Below are positions 47,485 to 59,374 of a stretch of 64,000 nucleotides of DNA, one piece after another. This DNA is from Rhexocercosporidium sp. MPI-PUGE-AT-0058 (lineage: Eukaryota; Ascomycota; Leotiomycetes; Helotiales): positions 744,001 through 808,000 of the forward strand of contig JAGTJL010000023.1 of the NCBI GenBank assembly GCA_020746875.1, given 5' to 3'. A program made the position numbers and the translations under genes. The notes under the pieces are model-generated. The model searched no databases and had not been told where the DNA came from. It saw only the letters and a list, made by a program, of their open reading frames with translations. The first letter of the stretch is position 1, and each line of letters opens with the position of its first letter.

Positions 47485-47940
47485 GGCGGTTTTCTTCCGT
47501 TTGATGAATTGAGCTCAGCTAAATGGAAACGCGTGACTTTGATGATGGGCCTGGGCAGCAGGTTACTGCTGGTTATGCAGTACCTAGGCAGGGGTCTCCC
47601 TAAAATCCTCGAGAAGTGAAGCTGTTAAGAGTTCGGTATTAAGCACGGCTTGATGATTTCAACCTTTGTGAGCCTTGTCAGCTCTGGGAAGTAGAATGTC
47701 GGTGGGCATTGAGATGTGGAGTGGAGTATGCACCCCGCAAATATGAAAATGTCGTGGCCTAGCGTTTGAGGCAGAATATGTCCGCTGCTCGGATCACGTG
47801 GATATCTGATTTCGCTTGGATCACCTCTCCTTCCTTCTCTTTGTAGGATTCAGCCCTCCCTCCATTGAACGCTTATTTCACGCATCTACCTGATTTCTAT
47901 AGCTTCTAACCTCAACCCTTCATCCCGCACAGACTTAGAC
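47485..47940 (-). promoter_or_regulatory. TF promoter / alpha-galactosidase 3' region
   Basis: 456 bp between the stop of the alpha-galactosidase and the ATG of the regulator. It contains CACGTGG (about 47797) and a purine/pyrimidine skew near 47830-47850. No ORF. Confidence 0.5.
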
Positions 47941-49779
47941 CTATAGCTCATCCTTCGCCATAGAATATCTCGCTGTCTTCTCCCCAGGATTTCTTAGACG
48001 GAAAACTTCTGCAGAGTGTCTCTTTACCAGCACACTCAAGGTTCCACCTGCTGCAATAGAGAATGTTTTCTTCCCCAGGAGTCGTGGGTCTCCGGCCTTC
48101 AAGCCTTCCCGATAACTGATCTCACTAGAATTGTACCAATTCGCCTCCTGCCAAAGTTGCTCGCGGGATTGCAAGTCACTGTCAGCATCGAGGATCTTTT
48201 GCGCGGTCCCGACATCCATCCTCCCAACCCATAAGTCGTATACATTCCAGGTTTGCTGCACCTGTGGCGCCGAACCTTCTGGTCCCTCGTAGTAGAATAT
48301 CTCTTCTAGCGATGCAGTCATCTGGATGTCTTCGTCCGCGGCATTGAACAAAATTACTACTTGATCGCCGCCGGCAAGCTGGCCTGTCCACAAATGCGTC
48401 TCTCCCATTCCATACTTATCTTTCTTGACATTCGTATCGCGACGTACGAGATTGGCAGCGCGACCAAGGGGATCTTGGCTTATTGCAATGATCGCTGGGT
48501 TGTTGAGAATCGTGAGAGTCTTTGCGGACATTGTGCTCAGATCGTGGCCCATGAGCAATGGCGACTTCAAAGAAGCCCACATAGAGAAATGTGCTTTGTA
48601 CTAGGTTTATAAATTAATCTCGGGTTTCACAGAAGTATTCCACGCCGGGCCGCGACGTTCGTACCTCATCATCTGTCATTCCTCCATTTCCCACTTCGAG
48701 CATGTCAAGATCGTTCCAGCCTCCTGGCTGTGCGCGATCGGAGAATGCAGATACCCGGTTTATTATGTTCAAAACGGAGCAGTGAGTACCTTCGGATTGT
48801 CAGTACGCTTAATAGGTACAGCAGAAACGTGGAGGCCGACCTGGCGCAATGCAGTGCGGATCTTTCGCATCATCGCAACTACAAAGTGCGTCTGGCCTGG
48901 TAAACGAATCATATATGTCGCCCGACATTCGCCATGAATTTGCAAGAGACATTCCCCACTGGATCACCCGTCAGCTCCGTGATTCAAGTCCACTCTCCCT
49001 CCCAATTGCACCATTTGTAGAATGAGCAAAAAGTGGCTCACCGTGTGGACATAATCTTCTCCCCAGTTTGATAAGCTATACAATATAGGTCTTCCGGTAG
49101 CATTCAGAGCTTTCCACATTACATTGTATCGATTATAGGATATCTGGGGCGTGCCGAACCTGCCCATATGATAGCAGTTGTCATATTTTAAATAGTCCAC
49201 ACCCCACGAACTAAACGCTTGCGCATCTTGAGTTTCGAAATCCAATGAACCAGCTTGAGGAATTAGCACCTTTCAAGCCCTTTCTTAACAAAAATAAAAT
49301 AAAAATAGAAATAAAAACAATAAAAAATTAATCACTTACCAAACCTCGCACACGTCATCTCCCCAGCGCTGGAATACATCCCGAAGAGTAACCCGCGGGC
49401 GTGAATGTCATCAGCTATCGCCTTAATACCACGAGGAAACTTCTTCGGATCAGCAAGGAGCCATTGGTCTGAGTCTCTACGTCCGGCCGACCAGCAGTCA
49501 TCCAGGACAACGTATGTATAGCCAACGTCACGGAGGCCAGAGTTGACAAGCTTGGCGGAGGTGTCGAGGAGCAATGAGTCGGACACATCACAACCCAAAG
49601 AATTCCAATTATTCTCGCGGAGTGTCAGCGCAGCCATGATATGACTCGGGACGGACGAGGGGGCAATGGGGCTTGGAACTCACCCATCCCATTTGAGGCG
49701 TTCTTGCGAGACCATTGTTGACGCTAATAGAGCTGCCAACGAGCAGTCCTACAAGGACCGAAACGCTTCGTGATGCCAT
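47941..49779 (-). CDS. Secreted alpha-galactosidase, GH27, 494 aa
   Basis: Six exons: 49779-49684, 49613-49340, 49253-49042, 48958-48841, 48789-48665, 48600-47941. Introns of 70, 86, 83, 51 and 64 nt; donors GTGAGT, GTAAGT, GTGAGC, GTCGGC, GTACGA; one has a perfect GTACTGAC branch site. Spliced, 495 codons with no internal stop. Signal peptide MASRSVSVLVGLLVGSSIS. Then QMGWNNWNSLGCDVSD (start of the GH27 barrel), YVVLDDCW, YLKYDNC (nucleophile D148), WRMSGD (acid/base D208, 60 residues later as in the family) and WNDLDMLEVGNGGMT, followed by MWASLKSPLLMGHDL and a beta-rich C-terminal domain. It hydrolyses terminal alpha-1,6-galactose from melibiose, raffinose-type sugars or galactomannan outside the cell. 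Divergent from the sugar permease gene. Confidence 0.93.
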
Positions 49780-50544
49780 GCAGCGGTAGTGGAATTGAAG
49801 CGAAATGAGGATGGTAATAAGGAAAGGAAAGAAGTCAAATGTTCCTGTGGTAAGGAGTTTGGAAAAATGTTAGCACGAGACGAAAGGAGATGCAGAAGGG
49901 AGAGGATCAGAAGTCCCCCCTTCCCCAACTTAGGAGCTTTGCTAGAGCAGGGTAGATTCCTTTCATTGATCCATCCCACTTTCCCAGCGCCGGTAGTTTT
50001 CAAACCCTCTGGACCTCAAAAGGCAGACTAACGAACCGCATATGACAATTCAAATCGGTGAACCTGTTAGGAATGACCTACAGGCTAGGGGTAGTGAGTC
50101 GGGAGGTGGTAGCGACAGGAAAAGGCGGGAAAGGCGGGAAAGGTGGCATCGACAGGAAAAGGCGGCTGACCCCGCATCGAGCCCCCCGACTCGACCACTC
50201 AGAATCTCAATTGCGTTGGAGGCGGCGGACATGGCACTTTATACAGACTTTAGCCCTTGCGATGTAGCTCCCTTTCGCATGTTCTCGACTCATGAACATC
50301 CTCCAAGTTTAAGCCACATGCGGAGATCATCGGAGAGCCTAGTCAAATGACGGAAAATATGGGGTCCCCGCAACCGTGGCAAAGTCCCCATGGGCAGCTT
50401 TCCCTCTTTCCGGGAGTCTGCTAGCTTCTCAAGCATGATGTATAAATCATCCTTGATGCCCACCTAGAAAATTGCACCCTGATACTTTGACGACCAGCTT
50501 CGGTCTTCTTATCTTGACGAACCTTCAAGCTCGACGCACCCATC
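49780..50544. promoter_or_regulatory. Shared divergent promoter of alpha-galactosidase and permease
   Basis: 765 bp with both start codons pointing away. Two CCCCGC sites (50170-50175 and 50366-50371; reverse GCGGGG fits the CreA consensus SYGGRG) suggest glucose repression. A TATAAAT box lies at 50441-50447, about 100 bp before the permease ATG. The alpha-galactosidase side has a long pyrimidine-rich leader. The open frames here (for example 50042-50350) look like chance. Confidence 0.6.
50113..50165. repeat. GGCGGGAAA tandem repeat in the divergent promoter
   Basis: The unit GGCGGGAAA occurs in tandem, bracketed by two copies of CGACAGGAAAAGGCGG (50113-50128 and 50149-50164). Could be a clustered regulator-binding site. 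Confidence 0.7.
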
Positions 50545-52444
50545 ATGTCCGATCTCCCAACAGGGGCCGTTAACGCCATGCAGCACTCGCAGCTCGAGGC
50601 AGTCACCTCTCCCAATGAAAAGCTGGGAGAGACTCAGATCATTGAGCAAGCCAAGGAAGCTACCGAGATCCAACATACGCTCTCAGTTATGGAGTGTGTT
50701 AAAAACTACCCAATGGCCCTTTTCTGGAGCATCATGGTTTCTATGTGCGTTGTGATGGAAGGTATGTACTGCATATCGTTGTTCGGAATTCTCAGCTGAC
50801 CAGCGACAGGCTATGATGTCTCCTTGATTGGAAATTTCTTTGCCTACCCTACCTTTGCCAAGAAGTACGGGAATTATTACCCGGACATTAACGGTGGCAC
50901 TTATACGCTCACGGCTCCCTGGCAATCAGGAATTGGAAATGCTTCCGGCGTTGGTGCTTTCTTCGGGGTTTTGCTCAATGGTTGGCTCGTTGATTGGTTT
51001 GGGCAGAAGAGAACACTTTTGGGCTCTCTCGTTGCGCTCTCTGGTTTTGTCTTCATTACCTTTTTTGCTCCCAATATTGGTACTTTAACTGCCGGAGAGG
51101 TTCTCTGTGGTCTGCCATGGTACGTTTCCGGAGTATCGTGTGATTGGAGTTCAACTGACAAAAGATTACGCAGGGGCGTATTCGCATCTACAGCACCAGC
51201 TTATGCTTCAGAGGTGCTACCGCTCCAACTTCGAATTTATCTTACTTCCTACACCAATATGTAAGTGCTCCCTATCAATTTGCTATTCATCTATCGCGGT
51301 TCTATATTGACCCAATTGCCTTTGCTGATACATCCAAGGTGCTTCATCATGGGCCAGCTCATCGCCGCCGGCGTTCTGAAAGGCCTCGTCGGCAACCCCA
51401 CTGAATGGGGCTACAAAATCCCATTCGCAATCCAATGGGTCTGGCCCGCCTTCCTCATCCCAATTCTTCTCTTTGCCCCTGAATCGCCGTGGCATCTAGT
51501 CCGCAAGGGTCGTTTCGACGAAGCAGAGCACTCTCTCCGTCGCCTGCAGAAGAAATCCGCCCCTATCGACCCGAAAGCCACTCTGGCTGCTATCATCTAC
51601 ACCAACAACCTTGAGAAGGAACTGACAGTCGGCACACATTACAGAGATTGCTTCAAAGGTACTGAACTTCGACGCACGGAGATTGCCTGCTTTATATTCG
51701 CAGCACAGGTTCTCAGCGGAGGGAACTTCGCGTACAATTCCACGTACTTCTTCAAGCAAATAGGGCTGGACTCCGATACGACTTACAAGTAAGCGCTCAT
51801 CCACCTGCTCCGCAAACTCTGGGTTTCAAGAAGAATAAGGATGATAACATACCCGCAGGCTTAGCGTTGGCGGAACTGGCATGGCCCTCGTTGGCACGCT
51901 TATCTCGTGGTTTGCACTCATGCCCTATTTGGGCCGTCGCACCATTTACCTCTGGGGCATGGCAGCTATGTGCATTATCCTGATGCTCATCGGGATCCTC
52001 AACGTGCACACATCCAAGCACTCCTTCGGCATGACGCAAGCTGTGCTAACCTTGGTCTGGACCTTCGTCTTCCAGCTCTCTGTTGGTCAGCTCGGTTGGG
52101 GCGTACCCGCCGAAGTTGGATCCACCCGACTCAGGCAGAAGACCATCTGCCTCGCGCGAAACGCGTATTATATTGTTGGAGTCGTGGCTAATGCCATACA
52201 ACCGTATTTCATGAATCCGACGGAGTGGAATTTGAAGGGCTATACGGGATTTTTTTGGGGTGGCACCACATTCATTATGCTAGTTTGGGGGTTCTTTCGT
52301 CTCCCGGAGACGAAGGGGAGGAGTTTTGATGAGCTGGATGTATTGTTTGCGAAGAAGGTCTCCGCGAGGAAGTTCAAGAGTACGGTTGTTGATGCATTTG
52401 ATGAGTCTGAAACTGCCACAATTGTGGGAAATGCAAGGGGGTAA
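50545..52444 (+). CDS. MFS alpha-glucoside/maltose-type sugar permease, 549 aa
   Basis: Five exons: 50545-50761, 50810-51119, 51174-51260, 51339-51788, 51859-52444. Introns of 48, 54, 78 and 70 nt with GTATGT, GTACGT, GTAAGT and GTAAGC donors and CAG/AAG acceptors. 550 codons without a stop. About 12 hydrophobic segments. A cytosolic N-terminus of about 60 residues precedes MALFWSIMVSMCVVMEGYD. Family marks: VDWFGQKRT after TM2-3, APESPWHLVRKGRFDEA before the central loop, PYLGRR-T before TM8, and FFRLPETKGRSFDELDVLF-KKVSARKF at the end. This is the fungal sugar-transporter signature closest to maltose/alpha-glucoside:H+ symporters. It sits in the plasma membrane. Next to a secreted alpha-galactosidase, substrates may include melibiose, raffinose or released sugars; specificity is inferred. 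Confidence 0.92.
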
Positions 52445-53820
52445 TTGGTAGAGAAACACCGAACTACGAAGATGCGCCTGTGATACTGATTGCGTGGTAG
52501 AATAACTCTCTGTCCAATGAATAGCTTCCCCTGGAAAGATGACTTGACCAAATCTGCACCGAAAAGTGAATTTCCATTAATCTATGCTGCACTATTGACC
52601 GGATGTGCAACGAAGTAAGTCTGGGCTTCCTCGAGCATAAGCAATCGGCCAATTTTGCTGTCATACATCGAGTCTTTGACAGTATCAGAAGATGAAAGGT
52701 GGTTCTCGATTTCTTAAGTTTTGACTGTTTATAAAGTTCTAAAAATCATGGATTTAATCTCTCTCTTAAAATCTGAACATTGGGATCAATGGCTCGGTCG
52801 ATCTAAGATAGCCACTTTTCCAATTGACCGAGTTATTGGGACCCCTTTTATTTGCCACATTGCCAACATTAGCCTATTTCTGAGTCCTTCCTTCATACGG
52901 AAAGATTAAAGCAAGGCATTGCCGCAAAGCAGTCATCTCCTCATCTCGATATCCTGCCGCGGATTTTGAACGATCCAAAAGTTGTTCATATGCTATTATC
53001 TAGGTATGTGTCATCAGCCGGAATCCAGGCCTAGGGGCAGAAAGTTCAGTAGGACTACGCAGTTTTAGAGTTCGAGCTCTCCGACACGATGATAAACTAA
53101 ATGTGTCGCCTTTTTGAGGTTGTATAGAGCTAGACAGCTGGTAGGCAGTGAAATCTTCCGAGCCTATAATTTCGAGGCGAAGGCTGCTAGAACTATTCCG
53201 AAGGCGGAATTCGGACTTCTCACAGAGTCTCCACCTCCACTAGGTGGCGGGTGTTCTTTTGCAGAGTGATTATGCCATGCATGATGCAAGTCAAAAGGGA
53301 GGGGAGGAATAAACGGGAAAATGAGCAGTGAAACATAAAGCATGAAGACTCCATGATGACAGAGGGTTTCTGCAGTTAATACTGGCAGAGATCCGTGGTG
53401 GTAAAATTGTAGTTGCGTCTAGCAGTTGGTCGCCTAGGGGAGGATTTTCTCTACTAACGTAGATTCTTCTCCTCGAGAGATTTGTTGATAATGGATTAGG
53501 ATTATGTGTACTCGAAGGACTAAGCAATAATAAGTGGCTGCCGATCAGCTCACTGGAAGGTCGTACTAGCACAAATACTCACGAGAGCCTAATTGTGTCC
53601 CCACCTTGACTGAATGAACATCAAACATTTCTCTACTAACAGTACGAACATATTCTCAGATTGCCCCTTCCTCGAAGCAAACGAGACTCCCATATCCTAG
53701 AAACATTTCCTGGATGATGGGAAAATCCTCCTACCACGGATCCATCCAACTACTGGCAAAGTGCTCGCACCACCTACTGCCTGGTCAACAACAGCTACAG
53801 TCCTAGTTAACTGATATCCG
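52445..53820. other. Intergenic, downstream of the permease
   Basis: Normal-GC, no plausible gene. The 52721-52909 and 53572-53291 frames have no protein-like composition. The boundary to AT-rich DNA is sharp at about 53830. Confidence 0.5.
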
Positions 53821-53949
53821 TCGGCTTAGCGAAAACATTAAAATTAATATATTATATGTAATACGATTTCTAATATAATTACGCAACGATACTAGCTATA
53901 CGTAAAACAAATATACTAAACTAATCGTTATAATCTCTTCTTTATAAAA

Positions 53950-55070
53950 CTTTAATCAATTTCTTTTTAAGTTGCGCACAGACTTTAATATTTCGTATAC
54001 TATTTATTTGCTACGATATAAGCTTTAATTTTAGTTAGTATACTCGCACTTAAAGTATTAAATAACGACTTGTTTAAAGTATTCTACGTAGCTTATAAAT
54101 AGATTTTTATATATTGCCTTACGTGCTCTAATTTCGATTTGTCGGCCGTAACGTTAAAGAATATTTCGTAAAGTCGTTTCTTTAGATATTATTACACGTG
54201 CTCGATAAGATTAAGATCGGAAGAGAAAGCTAGGCAATTAATAAGTAAAGTGATTCGTTTTCCTTTAAATTAAAGTCTAAATTTTCTTATAATATATATC
54301 GAAGTATTATCTTATATAAACTCGTACTTAAGGTCTAAATCTTCGAGAATTAATCCGACTTTAATATTTAAGACTTTTAAGTAAGACTTAGCCGAATACT
54401 CGTGTTTCTTCGACTTAAAATCGCGGTTTATAATATAAAAATTACTTCTCTTAATATCTTAAAAAGCTCTTTAAATTATAACTTTCATATTCTTCTTATT
54501 ATCGTACGTTTAAATCATCTCTCGATTCTATTTTTGCGCTAACGTGCTGTCAGGAGCGGAATCTGATATGAGGGTATTCGGGGGTCTTACGGAAGGTTAG
54601 CAGGCTTGGCATAGATCACGTGTTAAGATTTCTGTTTATTTACCTCAAGTATATTATTTCTTATTCCTCGATACTTTAATTTTTATACGCAAAGCATTAA
54701 GTAAGACGTTAAGCTACGTGCTCTTTTATAAGTACTGGCCGTCTCTTTACATTTTAATTAAACATTCTATACCTTTTTAAGATCTTCTTTATTATAATCT
54801 TTTTATAACTTAAGTTATACGCTGTAATAATCTCTTAATATATATCTTTTAGGTATAAACGTACGTATCGTATAAGTTTTCTTTCCTTAGTATATATATA
54901 CGATTTACTTTTTGGTTTACGTAATATAAATTTGCCGTTGCCTTATGATTCGTCTTACTAAAGAGTATATTATACGGTATTATAATAGACTTTTAAATCC
55001 CTGGCGATCTCGTACGGATTTATATATTTTCGAGTCTACTTAAGGATTTGTCCGCGTAAGAATAAAAAGA
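53950..55070 (-). pseudogene. Second Tc1/mariner transposase remnant, split by an LTR fragment
   Basis: Reading leftward, ..FI-DNTSIYIIRKF (about 54320-54285; original QDNaP.H pattern of the second catalytic Asp) is followed by NCLAFSSDLNLIEHV (about 54235-54190), the third catalytic Asp block of DD34D transposases, then LKKRLYEIF. The N-terminal side (54650-55070) is stop-rich and carries no clear HTH. Interrupted at 54548-54646. No terminal inverted repeats found. Confidence 0.65.
54548..54646 (+). repeat. Truncated gypsy LTR (family of 10066-10267)
   Basis: TGTCAGGAGCGGAATC...GGGGGTCTTACGGAAGG...ATCACGTGTTA...TTTACCTC matches the first half of the gypsy LTR; homology stops abruptly after about 99 bp. 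It is a divergent copy that retains cytosines lost in the two LTRs of the nested element. Confidence 0.8.
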
Positions 55071-55245
55071 ATTCGTATCCTTGTCCTCGATTCCTAGACG
55101 TCGTATTAAAAGGAGTACGTTAAGCTGGTATTTTCATTATTATTATAAGAGGAAGAGAAACGCGTGTCGTGAAAAGTCGCGGTTTTATACTTTTCGCTTA
55201 ATATTAGTTAGTACTAACTATATTAGCCATGCTACCATACGGAGG

Positions 55246-55441
55246 TGTCGTGCAGGTTTTGGTTGGTTAGCTAAGCGAGCCTAATTAAGAGCACCATAAC
55301 CATGGCGCCAGTAAGCTCCCTTATTTAAGGAGCTTATACGCGTTATATATAATAAAATAACAACAGTCATATACGCAACTGCGCAACCTTCAATTGACTT
55401 AATATTCGCCTCTGTGGAGCCTCAAGGTATGTTGCACGATA
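55246..55441 (+). mobile_element. 196-bp solo LTR, copy 2, TSD GGAGG
   Basis: Starts TGTCGTGCAGGTTTTGG and ends GGTATGTTGCACGATA; the ends form a 9-bp inverted repeat with one C-to-T. Perfect GGAGG flanks (55241-55245; 55442-55446). Reverse-complement homologue of 28167-28362, same length, opposite orientation. Confidence 0.9.
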
Positions 55442-55446
55442 GGAGG

Positions 55447-55960
55447 TTAGTACACGGAGACGCCAACAGCCATCAGCGCAAGGATTTGTAGTCAGAGCTG
55501 TGGGGTGCCATTCAGACGGCGTCAAAAGTGCTCGAGAACGAAATGCGGAAAATATCTTTACACTGGTAACTGGCATGCGTTTGCTTACCTCGACGCTGTT
55601 TCAGATAACTCGAAGATTGTTGACGGCAAAGTACTAGAGCTCTATTGTCCGAGTAGTCACCGGACCCAAAGGTCGACTTTTATCCTGAATTATGGAGCAA
55701 GATCCCAGTAGAGCACCTTATAATGATGTATGAGAACGTTCTCTACTCCACTGGTCAGCACCGATTCAAGATTCTCGTGATGAGGACGTACTTTATGCTA
55801 GGCTAGGCAGCAGACGCAAACAACTTCTACTTAGATTACGAAAAGCTTCCGCCGGATCAATAGACCTGCCGCCGCGTCATCTGTGTCATTCCACAATCTC
55901 TCGGCACTTTGGTACTAACGTTAATATGGCCCACGGACTTTTCTTTTTATCTTGCTATTG
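55447..55960 (+). pseudogene. Unrecognised coding fragment with stops
   Basis: GC-normal island. A forward frame at about 55675-55900 reads FYPELWSKIPVEHLIMMYEN, VLYSTGQHRFKILVMRTYFM, then TAG, NNFYLDYEKLPPDQ, TAG and TCRRVICVIPQSL. This looks like the wreck of a protein gene whose upstream part may include the 55505-55711 frame. Family not recognised. Confidence 0.3.
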
Positions 55961-56138
55961 TTTTATTTCCTTTTAACATTACTATTGTGGCTTTGCTTAA
56001 GATTATGTTTTTCTTTTGAAATCTTGCGATTTTTTTCTTAAATTAGAAACAGACCTAAAGATAAGCGACTAGGTCGATGGGTGGCTAAGAGGATAAGCTA
56101 GAGGATATCCTTATTATTTAATAATATAAAACTAACCC

Positions 56139-59100
56139 TAAGCCGACCGCATTCTTTATATTTAAAGAACTTAAATAAAAAAAAGGTTTTATTAAAAGTA
56201 ATATTCCGAGTTATTATTATATATTATAATTAAAATATCTAGATCTTATAAATATTAAATAAGACGTATTTAATTAAGTAATTAAAATACGCTCGCAAGT
56301 TAATTTTAAAAGCTTTCTTTTAGCAGAAAGCTTCTCGGTCTTTTATTATAAGATAAGCTTTATAATCGTACGTATATAAATTAATTTAATTAAGCCGTAA
56401 ATCGGTTATCAGCTTCAGCGTAAGCTTAAAGTCGTAATATCGAAAATATTACTTAAATTAAGCTTAGAATATTTCGTTCGGACTCTTGAAGCTTTTACGA
56501 GCAGATTATTTTATATTATGAAAAATAATTGCCGCTATTATTAATTCCGTTTAAAGCGCACGAGGTAAATTAATAAAAAAGTGTATTTTAATTGATTTAT
56601 CGATTATTTCTTTACTTACGCGCTCAGCTCCTTTATTAAATTAATATATATATGAAAAGGTAGATTTAATATTAATATTACTTTCTTTACATTACTTTTC
56701 ATATTTAATTAATTTATTAATCCTTATAATTAAAATATTATTATCTTAGCGTATTTTGTAAATCGAAAGCCCGAATTAGCGTCTTGTTTACGCTTCAAAC
56801 GGTTTAAAAGCATTTAAAACGGCGATTAATTTTTAATTTTTAAAAGCCGCTTATAAAATTTCTTATTATATTTATTCTTAATTAATAAAAGCTAATTATT
56901 TCCGTTAAATCTTATTAAAAAATCGAATAAGTCTTAAGAAATACAATAAAAAAGCCGAATAACTGCTTTTTCTAATTAACGACTTATTACTTATTATATT
57001 ATAAGTACCGTATAATACTCGTATTTTAACGGAGTTAAACTTTAAATCTCGACGTTACGCGTATTTTTTATTAAGTTTTTTAAGGCTTTTTTTCTAAAAT
57101 AACTTCCGCGTAAATATTATAAATATGCTTCGTCGAATCGTGGTTTCAAATATTATCTACTTAATTAAAAGCTTTAATAAATATTTTTTTTAATATTAGA
57201 AATATTAAAAATTATAATTTAAGCGAATTAAAATACAACGAGTAATTAAAGAAATCGAAGAATAATTAAAAGACTTATATTTAAAGAAAGCTAAGTTAAA
57301 TTATCGCTATAATTATTTTAATATTAAATTATGTTTAATTATTCTCGTGCGTAAAGTATAATCCAAATTATTATATTAAATTCTTATTTATAAAAGGCGA
57401 GCTTTTAAAATAATATTAATATTAAAGCTTTTAACGATTGCGACGTTCGAAAGGATTAAATCGCTTATATTCGGTCTATTAAAGCTATAAAAAGTACTTT
57501 TGCAGACTCGCGTACGGCGCTTTTTAATTATTAAACTTAATATTCCGGCTTTAACGCTATTATTTATAATGAATTTAATAAAACTTCCAGAAATAAAGAA
57601 AACTTCTGAATTTATTAAATAAGTAATAATTCCGTTATCGAGCAAAATATTTTCCGCGAGCAGATAGCGATTTATATTTAGAATAGCGTATACTCTCGCA
57701 GCAGCAAGTGCTTCGTCGAGAAATTCAAAGCTTATAAATAAGCTTAAACGTATTTAAAATATTTTGCTTTTATTAAAGTAATTAATTTTAAAATTATAAA
57801 AGCTAATAATACTTAAATAAAAAAGGAATTACCGGAAAGCGGTCCGGAAGCTAATTACGCTATTAATAATATATTTCTACTGAATTTAGCGATTTTTTGG
57901 CGGAGGTTAAAGAAGTCGCTTTTTAATAAAAGTCGAGTCTTTTTAATTTCTTTTATTAATAATAAGTTCTTAAAGTTATTTATTATCGAGCCGTCGTAAT
58001 AATACCGAAGTTTATAATAATTAATAATTTTATAATAATAAAAGCGATACTTATACGGGTAAGTATTTGCTCGCGTATTTAGCGATTAATTTCGTTAAAC
58101 CGACGAAATTACGAAAATATCTGATTTTCTTTTAAAAATAATATATAAGCTTATTATCTTTTATTATCTAGAAGTTATAAGTGATTCTTTATTAAAAGCA
58201 GATAATTAATTAATATAATTAGATAAAGAATATTAATTTGCTACTTCGAAAGTATTATCTTTTAATAATTCAGAATACTCTTCGCGCGCTTATTCCGGTG
58301 CGAGCTTCTCTTATATTATTTTAATAAAATGAAGCACAGCTAGCGGTCTTTTAACGTCCGGTAAATCGTATAAAAGAGTATCTTAATAAGCTGCTTTTTA
58401 TTCTTAAAGCTACTTCTTAAAATTAATTCGCCTTATTTTAATAATAATAAGCTTCTTCTTATAAGTAAATTATATTAACGTGCGAGTACTTATTTCCGAA
58501 GAAAGGTAATCTCTCTTAAGGATCTAGAAGAGTAATTAAAATGTTTATAATTTTAATTAAAGGGTTTTATTTATTATTTCGGTTAATTACTTTTTTTTAT
58601 ACGAGCTTACTTATTTTTATATTTCTTAATTACTTCTTAATAAATAAAAGAATTAATTATCTCTTAAATCCACTTATAAGCTGCTTTATAAGCTCGAGCG
58701 TTTTCAGTTTATTATACGAGCTTTTTTACGTATTCTTTTATAAAAGCAATATATATTAAAATTATATTTTTAATTATAACTTTTACTAATAATAATACGC
58801 TCGGCTTAAGGCTTTTCTTTATAAAGTCACGAATATTTTCGTCTTACTTCTCTTAAGCCTGGAAATTATATTTAATAACTTCTTTATCTTATTATATTTT
58901 TAAATCGTTTAACAATAAGGATTTCGGTTCGGTATCGAGAAGGTTAAGAGTTAGTAATAACGTAAAATTTATTAAATTTTAAATTTTATAAAAAATATAA
59001 AAAGATTTAAACGCTTAATATTAAAAGATTTAAATACGCTTATTATAATTAAGAAGAGTTCGATTATTTAAAGAAGAAGCTCAAATTAAATTTATTATAA

Positions 59101-59374
59101 TAAAGGAATTACTCTCGTAAGCTCCGAGTTTTAATAAAAGAAAAAGGATTAAAAAAATATCAAGTCCAGTTACTCGGCTTTTATATTTATTTAAAATAAA
59201 ATAAAAGAATTAATAGAAAATAATAATATAAATTATATTTTATAATAAAATAAAAAACTTTATAATATAAAGCAAATACTTTTTATTTATCAACTTATCT
59301 TATAAGCTTTATTTAAATTAATAACGCATAAAAAAGAATACTAACTTAATACCTTCGTTAATAAGGCTTATAAT
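56139..59374 (-). pseudogene. Ty1/copia family B, second copy, truncated at the same side
   Basis: Homologous to about 19165-22410 along its whole length with heavier C-to-T/G-to-A decay. Examples: AGCCGACCGC at 56142 versus 19170, and CGAGCCGTCGTA at 57990 versus 21021. Orientation minus, 5' LTR at right. It ends at about 56139, beyond which unrelated DNA follows, so RT/RNase H are absent here too. The 57645-57388 minus-strand frame is a surviving piece of it, not a separate gene. Confidence 0.75.

Noticed and set aside
50042..50350. 102-codon forward frame in the divergent promoter
   Set aside because: Created by the purine-rich tandem repeat; a frame on the other strand and a second forward frame overlap it equally.
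57388..57645. 85-codon minus-strand frame
   Set aside because: Surviving fragment of the copia-B polyprotein, already covered.
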